Assembly: GCA_947507155.1 (NCBI GenBank)
Contig: CANNOC010000007.1
Span: 1-64,000 of the forward strand
Source: an uncultured Collinsella sp.
Lineage (GTDB): Bacteria; Actinomycetota; Coriobacteriia; Coriobacteriales; Coriobacteriaceae
Direction: 5' to 3'
Length of the DNA stretch: 64,000 bases
Below the pieces are notes generated by a model. That model searched no databases, had not been told where the DNA came from, and saw only the letters and a list, made by a program, of their open reading frames with translations. Of this stretch, positions 49,049 through 57,698 are shown piece by piece. A program made the translations under genes and the position numbers. Numbering within the stretch: the first letter of the stretch is position 1; every line of letters begins with the position of its first letter.

Positions 49049-49900
49049 TTAGTCAATCAGATATTTCTCGAATGCGGCCATGTTCTTGGCATCAGCCGCC
49101 GCCGGGTCATCGTAGTAACGGCCGTCCGTAATTTCCTGGCCCAGCATGCCGTCGAAACCATGGACGTTGAGTGTGGCAACGAAGGCGTCCATATCGTGCT
49201 TGCCATCGCCCCACACCAGATGGCCATACGGGTCACCGTCGATAAAGTGCATCTCGTGAATTGCCCCATCACCAAAGGTGGCAAACCAGTCCTCGAGCGT
49301 CTCGCCAGCAACGCCCATCGCGGTTGTATCAACCATGGGCTGTAAATACGGGCTCGCGACCTCGTCAATCATGCGCTTCGCATCGGAAACCGTCGTCACA
49401 AGGTTGCTCTCCTCGGGACGCAGGCTTTCCATCGTAAGCACCAGACCGTGCTCGCCGGCATACTCCGCCAGAATGGACAAGTGCTCGCGGCTGCGCTTCC
49501 AGGCTTCCTCGCGGTCCTCGTCCCAGTCGCCCCAGCCCGAGTTGACGGACATACGGTCGCACCCAAGTACCTCGGCAAGCTCAATGCCGTGCTTAAAGTA
49601 CGCCAGGCTGCGCTGTTCATGCAGCGGCTTGCGTGCGCAGTACTGCCAAGGATAGACAACATTCTCGGGGCACAGAGTACGATACCTAAGCCCACGGTCT
49701 GCAGCCTTTTTCGCCAGGACCTCAGCCTCAAAGTAGCCCGTGTGGTCGAGCGTCACATGCGGCTCCGCACACCACAGCTCAATGGACTCAAAGCCCAAGC
49801 GCTGCTGCACATCAAGGAAGTAATCGAGCGACCACATGATGTAGTGGATATTCATGCCCGCAATCTGCTCGCGGCGCAGCGTCGGTTTGGATTCAGGCAT
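49049..49900 (-). CDS. frlC: Sugar phosphate isomerase/epimerase, FrlC-like
   Basis: 283 aa. AP-endonuclease-2-type TIM barrel with FESIELWCAEPHVTL, MSVNSGWGDWDED, LTMESLRPEESNLV, MVDTTAM and HFIDGDPYGHLVWGDG as metal and substrate loops. FrlC interconverts fructoselysine and psicoselysine. The ribosome site AAGGAGG is inside the end of the upstream amidohydrolase gene, so translation is coupled. It lies 62 nt before the deglycase gene. Confidence 0.85.
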   Translation of the reverse strand: MPESKPTLRREQIAGMNIHYIMWSLDYFLDVQQRLGFESIELWCAEPHVTLDHTGYFEAEVLAKKAADRGLRYRTLCPENVVYPWQYCARKPLHEQRSLAYFKHGIELAEVLGCDRMSVNSGWGDWDEDREEAWKRSREHLSILAEYAGEHGLVLTMESLRPEESNLVTTVSDAKRMIDEVASPYLQPMVDTTAMGVAGETLEDWFATFGDGAIHEMHFIDGDPYGHLVWGDGKHDMDAFVATLNVHGFDGMLGQEITDGRYYDDPAAADAKNMAAFEKYLID

Positions 49901-49901
49901 C

Positions 49902-51485
49902 TTATGCCTCCTTATTTCGATCGAACACGATTCGTCCGTCCGACATCGTCATATCAACCGCAAGATCGCGTGCGTCGCGATAATCGAGGTCGAACACATC
50001 CCGATCGAGCACGCAGATATCGGCAAGCTTGCCGGCCTCGAGCGTACCCAGCTCGTCTTCGCGCATCAGATCGTACGCGCCCCCGGCAGTCCAAGCGCGC
50101 AAGAGCTCGACAAGCGTCAGCACGTTGGCCTCATTCACGGGCAGTCCGTCGGCGAAGAACCCGCCGCACGCGCTGTAGATTGACTCGCCCAAGCTCGGAA
50201 TCAACAGCGGCAAATCAGTGCCACAGCACACTGTGCATCCGGAATCCTCCATGCCGCGGCGATTCCAGCTGTGCAAAAGTCGCGTCTCGCCAATTTGTCG
50301 ACGCATCATCGACAGGCAATCCTCGCGCCGGTCCAGCGTCAGAATCTGCGGATAGACCTCGCAAATTCCACCTAACTTGCCAAACTCGACAAGATCGGTC
50401 GGGTCAGAGTTCTCGAGATCGGTAATCGCATGGCGGCGAAGCAACCGCCCATACTCGTCTCGAGGCAGCGAGGCATAGAGCGCCACGGTGCGACGAACGG
50501 CGCCATCGCCCTGGCAATGCAAGGAATATCGGAAGCCGTCAGCATCAATTGCACGCAGCTCGCTTTCAATCAGATCCCACTCTGGCTCCTCGACGACTGT
50601 CTTGCCGGCAGCGCCCGCATCGGCCGTATCCTCATAGGGGTCAATCATCTCGGCAAGCCCCGCCCATACGCCGCGATCGGTCATACGGTTGAAGCCAGAA
50701 AAACGAACGAACGGTCCCCGGAAGCGCTCTCGTGCCTCGCGAGCATATGCCAGATTTGCACCAGCGCCCACCGGCTGCGACATCATAGAGACGCGAACCG
50801 TCAGCTCGCCAGATTCCTCACGGCGAGCCATTTCGTCGGCAAAGCCGTAGTAGTCATCAAACGCCATCTCCTTGATGGCGGTAACGCCGCGCTCGTTAAG
50901 CATGCTCATGTAGTCCGAATACCCCGCGCGCACCTCGGGCAACGCGAGGAAATCGCTCATCATGCGCCAGATCTTCTCGGCATAGCACGCCTGCGGTGTA
51001 AAACCGTATCGCGCACTGGCGGCAGCATTGAGAACGCAGGTCTCCGCGCCCGGTGTAAAGCAGACGACAGGGATATCACCAAAAAACTCGTCAAACACAG
51101 CTGCCGTATTTGCGTTCTCGGCATCCGATGCCAACGTTTCGGGCAGGTTGTGGCCAAAAGCCGCCGCGCAATCCGGATGATCATCTTTCCATGCACGCAA
51201 GAGCGACACGGCCTCTTTGGCATCAGCGACGCCGGACAGATCAGACCCCAACGTCCGCAGTGCCCAGCCCGTATAGAAGGTATGCACATCGATCAGGCCG
51301 GGCATGACGGTGCGGTCGCCCAGGTCAACTACCTCGTCCGCCTGGGTCAAATACGAAGCTACCTCGCACTTGGTGCCAACCGCCTCAATTCGATTGCCAC
51401 GGACCGCTACGAAACCTTCAAACGGCAGGTCCCCCGTACCGGTAAAGACGCTCTTAGACGTCAGGACCGTCAAACAATCAGACAT
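49902..51485 (-). CDS. YtcJ-type amidohydrolase in the frl operon
   Basis: 527 aa from ATG 51485 (AGGTGG upstream; a GTG three codons earlier is possible). The amidohydrolase-3 layout is present: an N-terminal beta sandwich (VFTGTGDLPFEGFVAVRGNR), VMPGLIDVHTFYTG (where HxH would be, the motif reads HTF), YSLHCQGDGAVRRT, and the C-terminal LGTLEAGKLADICVLD. The first metal motif lacks the second His. Such a gene is not part of the classical frl set and may release the Amadori compound from an acylated or peptide form. Confidence 0.8.
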   Translation of the reverse strand: MSDCLTVLTSKSVFTGTGDLPFEGFVAVRGNRIEAVGTKCEVASYLTQADEVVDLGDRTVMPGLIDVHTFYTGWALRTLGSDLSGVADAKEAVSLLRAWKDDHPDCAAAFGHNLPETLASDAENANTAAVFDEFFGDIPVVCFTPGAETCVLNAAASARYGFTPQACYAEKIWRMMSDFLALPEVRAGYSDYMSMLNERGVTAIKEMAFDDYYGFADEMARREESGELTVRVSMMSQPVGAGANLAYAREARERFRGPFVRFSGFNRMTDRGVWAGLAEMIDPYEDTADAGAAGKTVVEEPEWDLIESELRAIDADGFRYSLHCQGDGAVRRTVALYASLPRDEYGRLLRRHAITDLENSDPTDLVEFGKLGGICEVYPQILTLDRREDCLSMMRRQIGETRLLHSWNRRGMEDSGCTVCCGTDLPLLIPSLGESIYSACGGFFADGLPVNEANVLTLVELLRAWTAGGAYDLMREDELGTLEAGKLADICVLDRDVFDLDYRDARDLAVDMTMSDGRIVFDRNKEA

Positions 51486-51494
51486 CACAACCAC

Positions 51495-52958
51495 CTACAC
51501 CGGAAGCATGCCAGAGATTGCCGTTACGATCAGGCCAAAGACGACCATGAAGATGAAGAACTTCCAAATGGTCTTCCACCATTGGCCAAACGAAATCTTA
51601 GCCACGGCAAGGCCGGCGACCGTCATGCCCGCCACGGGACTGATGGTGTTGATGGTTTGGTTGGCAAACTGGAGCGCGGTAACGGCAGCTTCGGGATTGA
51701 GGCCCATAAGCTCGGTCAGCGGACCCATGACGGGCATGGTGAGCGCCGCAAGTCCAGAACTCGAGGGAACCAGCAAAGAGAGCAGGCCAAGGACGATATA
51801 CATAAACGTGGTGTAGACGGCAGCGGGCGCACCGGCGAGCGCAGTAGCGAGCGCCTGGAGGATGGTGTCGATGATCATGCCGCCCTCGGCGATGACCAGA
51901 ATGCCGCGAGCGATACCGATAACGATGGCGGCGTACGCAAAGTCGGCAATGCCTTTAACGAACTCCTCGGCGATCGTCTGCTGGTCAAGGCCGCCCAGGA
52001 TACCGGCAAGCAAGCCCATACCAAGGAACACGGCGGAAATCTCATTCATGTACCAGCCCTGGGTAACAAGACCCCAGACGATAATGCCCATACCGCAGGC
52101 AAAATCGATAAGCACGAGCTTCTGACGGGTAGTGAACTCTTCCTCGATGGAGGCATCGGTCACGGAAAACTCAACACGCTTGAGCTTGTCGTCCTCGTAC
52201 GTAATGGACGACTCGGGGTTTTTCTTGACGCGCATGGCATAGCGCATGGCCCATGCGATGCCAACGGCGGTAAAGATGACCCAAGAGATGGCGCGCAGCC
52301 ACAGCTGAGGATTGCCCTCGATGCCGATAATGCCTTGGGCGATCAAAACATTGAACGGGTCGATGGTCGAAGCACAATATCCCAGGTTAGGACCAAGGAA
52401 GCAGATGATGAATGCCGTCATCGAGTCATAACCGATACCCATCATGATGGGAATGAAGATGGCATAGAACGGCAGGGCTTCCTCAGACATACCAAACGTA
52501 GTGCCGCAAATGGACAGCAACGTCATCGTGATGGGAATGATGAGGATGTCCTTGTTCTTGAGCTTTTTAATCACACGGCTCATGCCGGCATTCAAAGCGT
52601 TGGTCTTGGTGATGACTGCGAACGATCCGCCAATCAATAAGACGAACGCAACGACGTCAGCAGCCTCCTGGATGCCCTTAGTGGGCGCTTGCAGGACCGC
52701 AAAGATATCCTGGCCCAGATTGATGGTCTCGCCGGTCTCGGAATCGGTGTAATTCTTATCGACCTGTTCATAGGTACCAGCAACGGCGACTTCACGCTCG
52801 CCCGCCGCTGTCGAAATCGTCTTGCGCTGGTACTGACCAGAGGGAACGATCCAAGTCAGAACCGCAAAGACAACGATCAGCAAGAACATGATCGTATAGA
52901 CATGCGGTAATTTGAACTTAAAACGTCTGTTTGTCTTCTTCGCCTTCGTATCTGACAT
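51495..52958 (-). CDS. YfcC-family permease, probable Amadori-compound importer
   Basis: 487 aa from ATG 52958 with TTGGAGG upstream. About 12 hydrophobic segments; the start KFKLPHVYTIMFLLIVVFAV and WIVPSGQY are hallmarks of the YfcC/ArcD-like (DcuC) superfamily. PSSSGLAALTMPVMGPL and QTINTISPVAGMTVAGLAVA are the paired hairpin motifs. First gene after the GntR regulator, so it probably imports fructoselysine or a related compound. The substrate is inferred from the operon. Confidence 0.85.
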   Translation of the reverse strand: MSDTKAKKTNRRFKFKLPHVYTIMFLLIVVFAVLTWIVPSGQYQRKTISTAAGEREVAVAGTYEQVDKNYTDSETGETINLGQDIFAVLQAPTKGIQEAADVVAFVLLIGGSFAVITKTNALNAGMSRVIKKLKNKDILIIPITMTLLSICGTTFGMSEEALPFYAIFIPIMMGIGYDSMTAFIICFLGPNLGYCASTIDPFNVLIAQGIIGIEGNPQLWLRAISWVIFTAVGIAWAMRYAMRVKKNPESSITYEDDKLKRVEFSVTDASIEEEFTTRQKLVLIDFACGMGIIVWGLVTQGWYMNEISAVFLGMGLLAGILGGLDQQTIAEEFVKGIADFAYAAIVIGIARGILVIAEGGMIIDTILQALATALAGAPAAVYTTFMYIVLGLLSLLVPSSSGLAALTMPVMGPLTELMGLNPEAAVTALQFANQTINTISPVAGMTVAGLAVAKISFGQWWKTIWKFFIFMVVFGLIVTAISGMLPV

Positions 52959-53000
52959 AGATACCTCCAAAGAACTCGAGACTGCATCGCATCTCGCTTC

Positions 53001-53039
53001 AACGTTTGCGCAAGGCAAACGTTCTATGACGTTCCATAG
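53001..53039 (-). promoter_or_regulatory. Palindromic operator candidate upstream of the permease gene
   Basis: AACGTTTGC (53001-53009) and GCAAACGTT (53015-53023) are perfectly inverted around GCAAG. CTATG/CATAG (53024-53039) is a second, smaller repeat. They lie between the GntR gene and the permease start, where a sugar-responsive regulator would bind. Confidence 0.5.
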
Positions 53040-53130
53040 ATTACCAGCAGCTTTTCCCCTCATCAAGATAATTTCAAACTGATTGCCGCGACGCGGCTGA
53101 ACGGTTGCGTTCGCGCCGTGAACGGTATGG

Positions 53131-53160
53131 AAACGCCCGGTGAGATGATCCACCGGGCGC
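53131..53160 (-). terminator. Weak terminator after the GntR gene
   Basis: CGCCCGGTG (53134-53142) pairs with CACCGGGCG (53151-53159), with only TTTCC following on the minus strand. Confidence 0.55.
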
Positions 53161-53176
53161 CTCCATTCGCAATGTC

Positions 53177-53920
53177 CTAGATGTCAAAAATGTAACGAGA
53201 TCCAACGATCCGCTGACGACCGATGATAAACGGCCGCCGCTGCTCATCGAAAAAGAAGGCATCCATGTAAAACAGGGGTTCGCCAACGGGAACCGCCAAC
53301 AGCCGAGCGACCTCGGGCGACGCACACGCGATCTCGAGCGTGCACGGGTCGGTAAACGCGGGCGTACGGCCCGTCCGGTTGCGCACGAACTCAAAAATGG
53401 ATTGGTTAGATAGAGGTGCCGTTGATAGATAGGCGTTGTCCTCGTATACGTATATGTTGTTCTCGAGCATGACGGGGACCCCATCGGCAGTACGCACACG
53501 CTCAACGCAAATCAAATCAGTTCCAACGGGAACACCAAAGAACTGTGCTTCGGTGGAATCCGCCGGCAGTATCTTTCTCGAAATGACGCGCGCCCCCGCC
53601 TCCATTCCGTTAACGCGGCATGCGTCCGAAAAACTCTGGACGTCATCCTTCTGGCGAATCTTGCGCTTAAGCTTAGGGGCATTGACGAACGTGCCTTTCC
53701 CCTGCCGCTTCGTTAGATAGCCCTGCTGGACGAGCTCCTCAATAGCGCGTCGCACGGTAACGCGGCCAACTTTATAGTTCTCAGCCAATTCGAATTCGTT
53801 GGGTATCCGCGCGCCCGCCTTGTAGGCACCGGAGCTGATTTCGTTTTTAATGATATCGATAACCTGTTGGTACAGCGGTATCGCTGCTTTACCGTCAGTT
53901 AGCCCTTCAGTCGGTGGCAT
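53177..53920 (-). CDS. GntR/UTRA-family transcriptional regulator (FrlR-like)
   Basis: 247 aa. The GntR winged helix (about 10-80: PLYQQVIDIIKNEISSGAYK, RIPNEFELAENYKVGRVTVR, GYLTKRQGKGTFV) is followed by a UTRA ligand domain (LICVERVRTADGVPVMLENN, GEPLFYMDAFFFDEQRRPFI). GGGAGAGGG precedes ATG. It is upstream of the permease-amidohydrolase-frlC-frlB-frlD genes on the same strand, so it is the likely local regulator, sensing a phosphorylated or free Amadori sugar. Confidence 0.9.
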   Translation of the reverse strand: MPPTEGLTDGKAAIPLYQQVIDIIKNEISSGAYKAGARIPNEFELAENYKVGRVTVRRAIEELVQQGYLTKRQGKGTFVNAPKLKRKIRQKDDVQSFSDACRVNGMEAGARVISRKILPADSTEAQFFGVPVGTDLICVERVRTADGVPVMLENNIYVYEDNAYLSTAPLSNQSIFEFVRNRTGRTPAFTDPCTLEIACASPEVARLLAVPVGEPLFYMDAFFFDEQRRPFIIGRQRIVGSRYIFDI

Positions 53921-53947
53921 ATACCCTCTCCCAGCACAATTACGTCT

Positions 53948-53986
53948 AAAACGGGCTTAAGGGCATTCAACAAGCCCTTAAGCCCG
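53948..53986 (-). terminator. Terminator after the HAD phosphatase gene
   Basis: CGGGCTTAAGGGC (53952-53964) pairs with GCCCTTAAGCCCG (53974-53986); the minus strand continues TTTTAGACG. Confidence 0.85.
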
Positions 53987-54070
53987 CATTAGCATTAAGT
54001 ATGCTTGCTGCCGCACCAAAATGTCGGGTATTTACTCATCAGACCCGAAAAACGCGCAACCACCGCGCTC

Positions 54071-54730
54071 CTAAGAAAGCGTGAGCAGCTCCGGCAGCTG
54101 GTCGATAATCTTGTCCGCGGCATCCTGGCTAAAGCCAAAGCGTTCCTCGCGCTTGGCAATGACTGTCAGACCGGCTCGCTTGCCGGCAGTGATGCCAGGC
54201 ACCGAGTCCTCAACGCAGCAGCAGCGATTCGCGGGCAGCCCCAGCAGATCCAGCGCATGCAGGTAAATGTCGGGCTCGGGCTTGCTCTCCTTAAACTGCT
54301 CGCCGCTCACCACATACTCAAAGGCATCCGACAGCCCGCATGCGTTGAGCACTTCCTCGATGCTAACCATGGGAGACGAGCTGGCAAGCGCCACGCGAAC
54401 GCCACGGCGCGGCAGCTCTCGAATCGTATCCACGGCGCCTGGGTTAATCAAAGCCTGATAGTCGCGCGGACGTTTATGCGCCCACTCGTCCCAACGGGCC
54501 AACGCTTCCTCGCCAGTGAAATGTCCCTTACCGGCGCGCTCAAACCAATCGACCAGCATATGCAGGAAGAACTGATGGGAGGTACCGACCTGCCCATTCA
54601 ACTCCTCTTGAGTCAGATTAAGCCCCAGCTCCCTGGCAAACGCGGCAGTCTCGCCCAAGTAGTAATACTCGGTATCGACAATGACGCCGTCCATGTCAAA
54701 GATAACGGCGTCGAACGGAAATGCGGACAC
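54071..54730 (-). CDS. HAD-superfamily phosphatase/phosphoglucomutase-like
   Basis: 219 aa from GTG 54730 with GGGAGGG upstream; earlier starts in the same frame lack a ribosome site. Motif I is FDMDGVIVDTE, motif II is ASSSPM, motif III Lys is in ESKPEPDIYL and motif IV is CVEDSVPGI. The helical cap (FARELGLNLTQEELNGQVGT) is of the beta-phosphoglucomutase type. It acts on a small phosphorylated substrate in the cytoplasm. It lies 64 nt after another HAD gene on the same strand. Confidence 0.88.
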   Translation of the reverse strand: MSAFPFDAVIFDMDGVIVDTEYYYLGETAAFARELGLNLTQEELNGQVGTSHQFFLHMLVDWFERAGKGHFTGEEALARWDEWAHKRPRDYQALINPGAVDTIRELPRRGVRVALASSSPMVSIEEVLNACGLSDAFEYVVSGEQFKESKPEPDIYLHALDLLGLPANRCCCVEDSVPGITAGKRAGLTVIAKREERFGFSQDAADKIIDQLPELLTLS

Positions 54731-54794
54731 GGCACCCTCCCTAACAAAAGGACGCCCGCGAGCAGGCGCCCGAATCATGCATTAATCGGCGATT

Positions 54795-55637
54795 CTAGCC
54801 CAGCAGCTTATCCAGCGCCACCGCAATACCATCTTCGTTGTTATTGGCGGTCACCATCTGGGCCACAGCCTTAACCTCATCGACGGCGTTGCCCATGGCT
54901 ACACCCGTGCCGGCCCACTCAATCATGGACTTGTCGTTCTGGCCGTCGCCAAACGATACGACATCGCTGGCATCGATGCCGAGCTTGGGCAGGGCACCCT
55001 CGAGCGCACGGGCCTTGTCGATACCGGGCGCCGTGTACTCAAAGTACCAGTCGGCCGTAAACATGCCCGAAAGCGTCTGCTTAAAGGGCGCATACATCTC
55101 CTCGTAATGCGCCTGCAGGTAGGCCGGATCGCCCGCCGTCAGCAGCTTGTCCACGGGATAAGCGTCCACAATCTCATGCAAGCTCTCGACCTCGCGAATC
55201 TTAAGATCGCACGCATCGCGCTCATACTTGACGATATTCTTCTGCGAGTCGTCAGGCAGCGTGATCATGCAATGGTACGAATCCTCGACGTGCAGATTAC
55301 GACCGAGCGAAATCATAGGGATCACGTCAAAATTACGCAGGTGATCAATCAGGCGATGCAGCTCGTCAGCCGGCATGGCCTGGTCAAAAAGGACCTCATC
55401 GGTCTGAGCGTCGACCACATGCGCGCCATTAAAGGCAACTAGAAGACCGTCATGGTTTTGAAGGTCGAGCTCCTGCGCCAAGGCGTGCAGCCCCCATGCG
55501 GGACGACCCGAAGCCAAGATGAGCTTAATTCCCGACTCCTGCGCCGCGAGCAGCTTCTCGCGCGTACGCGGGCTAATCACTTTCTGGTCGTTGGTGAGCG
55601 TACCGTCGATATCCATTGCGATGGCTTTAATTGCCAT
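54795..55637 (-). CDS. Cof-type HAD phosphatase
   Basis: 280 aa. Motif I is AMDIDGTLTND, motif II LASGRPAWG and the C-terminal motif FGDGQNDKSMIEWAGTGVAM is typical of Cof-type HAD-IIB enzymes with a C2B cap, which dephosphorylate sugar phosphates and flavin intermediates. AAGGAGG precedes ATG. It is first in the pair with the phosphoglucomutase-like gene downstream. Substrate unknown. Confidence 0.9.
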   Translation of the reverse strand: MAIKAIAMDIDGTLTNDQKVISPRTREKLLAAQESGIKLILASGRPAWGLHALAQELDLQNHDGLLVAFNGAHVVDAQTDEVLFDQAMPADELHRLIDHLRNFDVIPMISLGRNLHVEDSYHCMITLPDDSQKNIVKYERDACDLKIREVESLHEIVDAYPVDKLLTAGDPAYLQAHYEEMYAPFKQTLSGMFTADWYFEYTAPGIDKARALEGALPKLGIDASDVVSFGDGQNDKSMIEWAGTGVAMGNAVDEVKAVAQMVTANNNEDGIAVALDKLLG

Positions 55638-56126
55638 ATGTGCCTCCTTGCATCGTTTTTATCGCGCACTATCTTATCCGAGCCGGGGCACGTTCGCACA
55701 GCGCGCGCATGACGGTTGCAAAACCACCCCATTTGAAACAAACGCAAAAAAGTACTTGCAAAGACGCGTTCCGACATATAAGTTGATAAAAGACCGCCGT
55801 TGCGGTTTTAAGTAGATCGAGCATATGAAGTTTGAGTTTTAGCGTGTAAGAGAAGGAAGATCGGCAAAGTACAACCCCAAACGCAATGACAACTTAATGA
55901 GGTAACTGCCACATGTGAGGCGCCCAGGGCATTGCTGTCTCGATTTTGAGCACGATGCCTTCCGCCCTGCATGGGCCGTTCCATCCCGCCCCTGCAGCAA
56001 CTGCCTCACGGGCTCATTGAAAACCGCATAGCACCCCAACGTCAGCACATCACCCACGGCAAGCACATCACTCACGACAACCAACACATCAACAAACAGC
56101 ACGAACATCAACCGATTGGAGAAGCT
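55638..56126 (+). other. 489-nt region upstream of the ClpP/VirD4 cassette
   Basis: No gene is supported. TTGCAA near 55757 with TATAAG about 15 nt later may be a promoter. A mini-hairpin ACCGC/GCGGT followed by TTT lies at about 55791-55808, and GCCC/GGGC-rich complementary blocks at about 55922-55977. Four ACATCA repeats spaced 18-21 nt (about 56046-56114) precede the first gene. The region looks like a structured leader, not a coding gene; an in-frame N-terminal extension rich in His/Gln was rejected. Confidence 0.5.
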
Positions 56127-57017
56127 ATGACAAACCACCACGCTGAAGACGGCGATAAGAAAAGCATTCTGGATGCCCGCATTGAGCGAGCATATGCAAA
56201 CGAATATGACGCCGCCTTTGCCGCCGCGACCATCAAGAACTACGCGTCGCTACCGCTCGCGACGATCTTGGCCGACCACCCTCAACTGCTGAAGCGCTGC
56301 ACAAAGATCATGGGCGACCCCGACATTCGCAAGCTGACAGACCCCTATGCCCCAAAACGCGACAACGATTCGTACGTTCTTACCGTAGGCTGCCTAGCCC
56401 ATATGCTTACGGCGCTCGACACGAAACTCAAGCTCGCATGGGAACCCGACAAGCGTCATGAACTCGAAAGCAAGCGGAACACCCTGCGCACCGCACTGTT
56501 CCTTCCGTTGGACGGCCTCAAGCGCTGCAACGTCGAGCTCAATGCACAGGCGCGGCAAAAGCCCGGGACCACGGGGCAGAAAACTCCAAGACCCCATGCG
56601 GCCATCGTCGACCGCAACCGATATAACCGCATGACCGCGCACTTTTCCGCCGAGGGAGCAGCCATAAGGACGCTGATCGACCTGCTGTGCCTCCTGAGCA
56701 TCAACGAGCTATTTGAGGGCTATCTCGCCCTTGTTCCCGCGACGGCACCCAAGTCGGTAGCAAAGATCATCGAGACCTGCAGACGCCAGTTTGAGCGCCA
56801 TCGCAATGGCAGCGAGATGAACGCCAGCATCGCGCAGTACTACGCGGCTCATTACAAAAATGACGGATGTGCCCCTGTCGAGCATCAGCTGCGGCTCGCC
56901 TACACCACGCCCGTCGCAACGCTCCATCGCTTTGGAGCCCTTGGCGCTTGCGAGCCGCACGAACAGGCAGCCTGCCCCACAACCGAGCTCGATCTCAGGC
57001 TCGGACGAACCCTGTAG
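56127..57017 (+). CDS. Unknown protein of the ClpP/VirD4 cassette
   Basis: 296 aa from ATG 56127 (GGAG upstream). No family is recognised. It appears soluble and mainly helical, with charged segments (DARIERAYANEYDAAFAAAT, ESKRNTLRTALFLPLDGLKR) and a hydrophobic helix IRTLIDLLCLLSINELFEGY. Two Cys lie near the C-terminus (GACEPHEQAACPT). It is 63 nt before the ClpP-like gene and probably co-transcribed. It could be an adaptor or DNA-binding partner for the ATPase; this is a guess. Confidence 0.65.
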   Translation: MTNHHAEDGDKKSILDARIERAYANEYDAAFAAATIKNYASLPLATILADHPQLLKRCTKIMGDPDIRKLTDPYAPKRDNDSYVLTVGCLAHMLTALDTKLKLAWEPDKRHELESKRNTLRTALFLPLDGLKRCNVELNAQARQKPGTTGQKTPRPHAAIVDRNRYNRMTAHFSAEGAAIRTLIDLLCLLSINELFEGYLALVPATAPKSVAKIIETCRRQFERHRNGSEMNASIAQYYAAHYKNDGCAPVEHQLRLAYTTPVATLHRFGALGACEPHEQAACPTTELDLRLGRTL

Positions 57018-57080
57018 CCCGCCAGCCCCTCCGCGGGCAACAATCCTATTCCACAACACAACCAACAGAAAGGAGTCCTC

Positions 57081-57698
57081 ATGGACACCAATCATTCCCC
57101 CATCATCAGCCCCCTCACCATGCGTGAATCCGCCCGAGGTATCACGCTTACCAGCATTTACGATGAGATGCTCGCCCGTCGCGAGCTCTCCGTCATGGGA
57201 AACATCGAAACCCCGATGGCTCACGACCTATGCCAGCAGATCCGCCTGCTCGATGCCACCGACCCCAGCCGCCCCATCACCATATTTGTCGCCAGCGCCG
57301 GCGGAAGCGTGCGATCGGGTCTTGCGATCTATGACGCCATGCGCCTCGCATCGTGCCCCATCCGCACCGTCTGCCTGGAATTCGCCGCGTCCATGGGCGC
57401 CGTGATCTTTATGGGCGGCGACGATCGCCGTATGGCGCCCCATGCAGAGCTCATGATTCACGACCCGCTGATCCCCCAGGGGGCAGGCGGCTCGGCACTT
57501 GCGCTGCAGGAAACCAGCCGGCGTCTCATGCAGACCCGCAAGACCCTCACGCAAATCCTCTCGGACCGCAGCGGCCTCACGCCCAAGCGCATCCAGTCCC
57601 TCACTGCAAAAGACACCTACCTTTCGGCCGAGCGCGCCGTCGAGCTCGGCTTTGCCCACGAAATCCTCTCGACCACCAAGGAGGTCGCCCATGTCTAA
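57081..57698 (+). CDS. ClpP-like serine protease
   Basis: 205 aa. The ClpP/crotonase fold shows the catalytic triad: Ser104 in FAASMGAVIF, His127 in ELMIHDP and Asp in TAKDTYLSAERAVELG; the oxyanion motif is ASAGGSVRSG. It is longer at the N-terminus than housekeeping ClpP and lacks its usual processing start, and it is encoded away from clpX. It may process or degrade substrates delivered by the downstream VirD4-like ATPase. AAAGGAG precedes ATG. Its stop overlaps the next start by 8 nt. Confidence 0.82.
   Translation: MDTNHSPIISPLTMRESARGITLTSIYDEMLARRELSVMGNIETPMAHDLCQQIRLLDATDPSRPITIFVASAGGSVRSGLAIYDAMRLASCPIRTVCLEFAASMGAVIFMGGDDRRMAPHAELMIHDPLIPQGAGGSALALQETSRRLMQTRKTLTQILSDRSGLTPKRIQSLTAKDTYLSAERAVELGFAHEILSTTKEVAHV

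Noticed and set aside
56046-56114. ACATCA repeats as a plasmid origin with iterons
   Set aside because: Only four short, loosely spaced copies and no replication gene are present; kept only as a possible binding site.
55971-56126. 52-residue His/Gln-rich N-terminal extension of the cassette's first protein
   Set aside because: It is in frame but lacks a good ribosome site, while ATG 56127 has GGAG; the repeats look like DNA or RNA sites.
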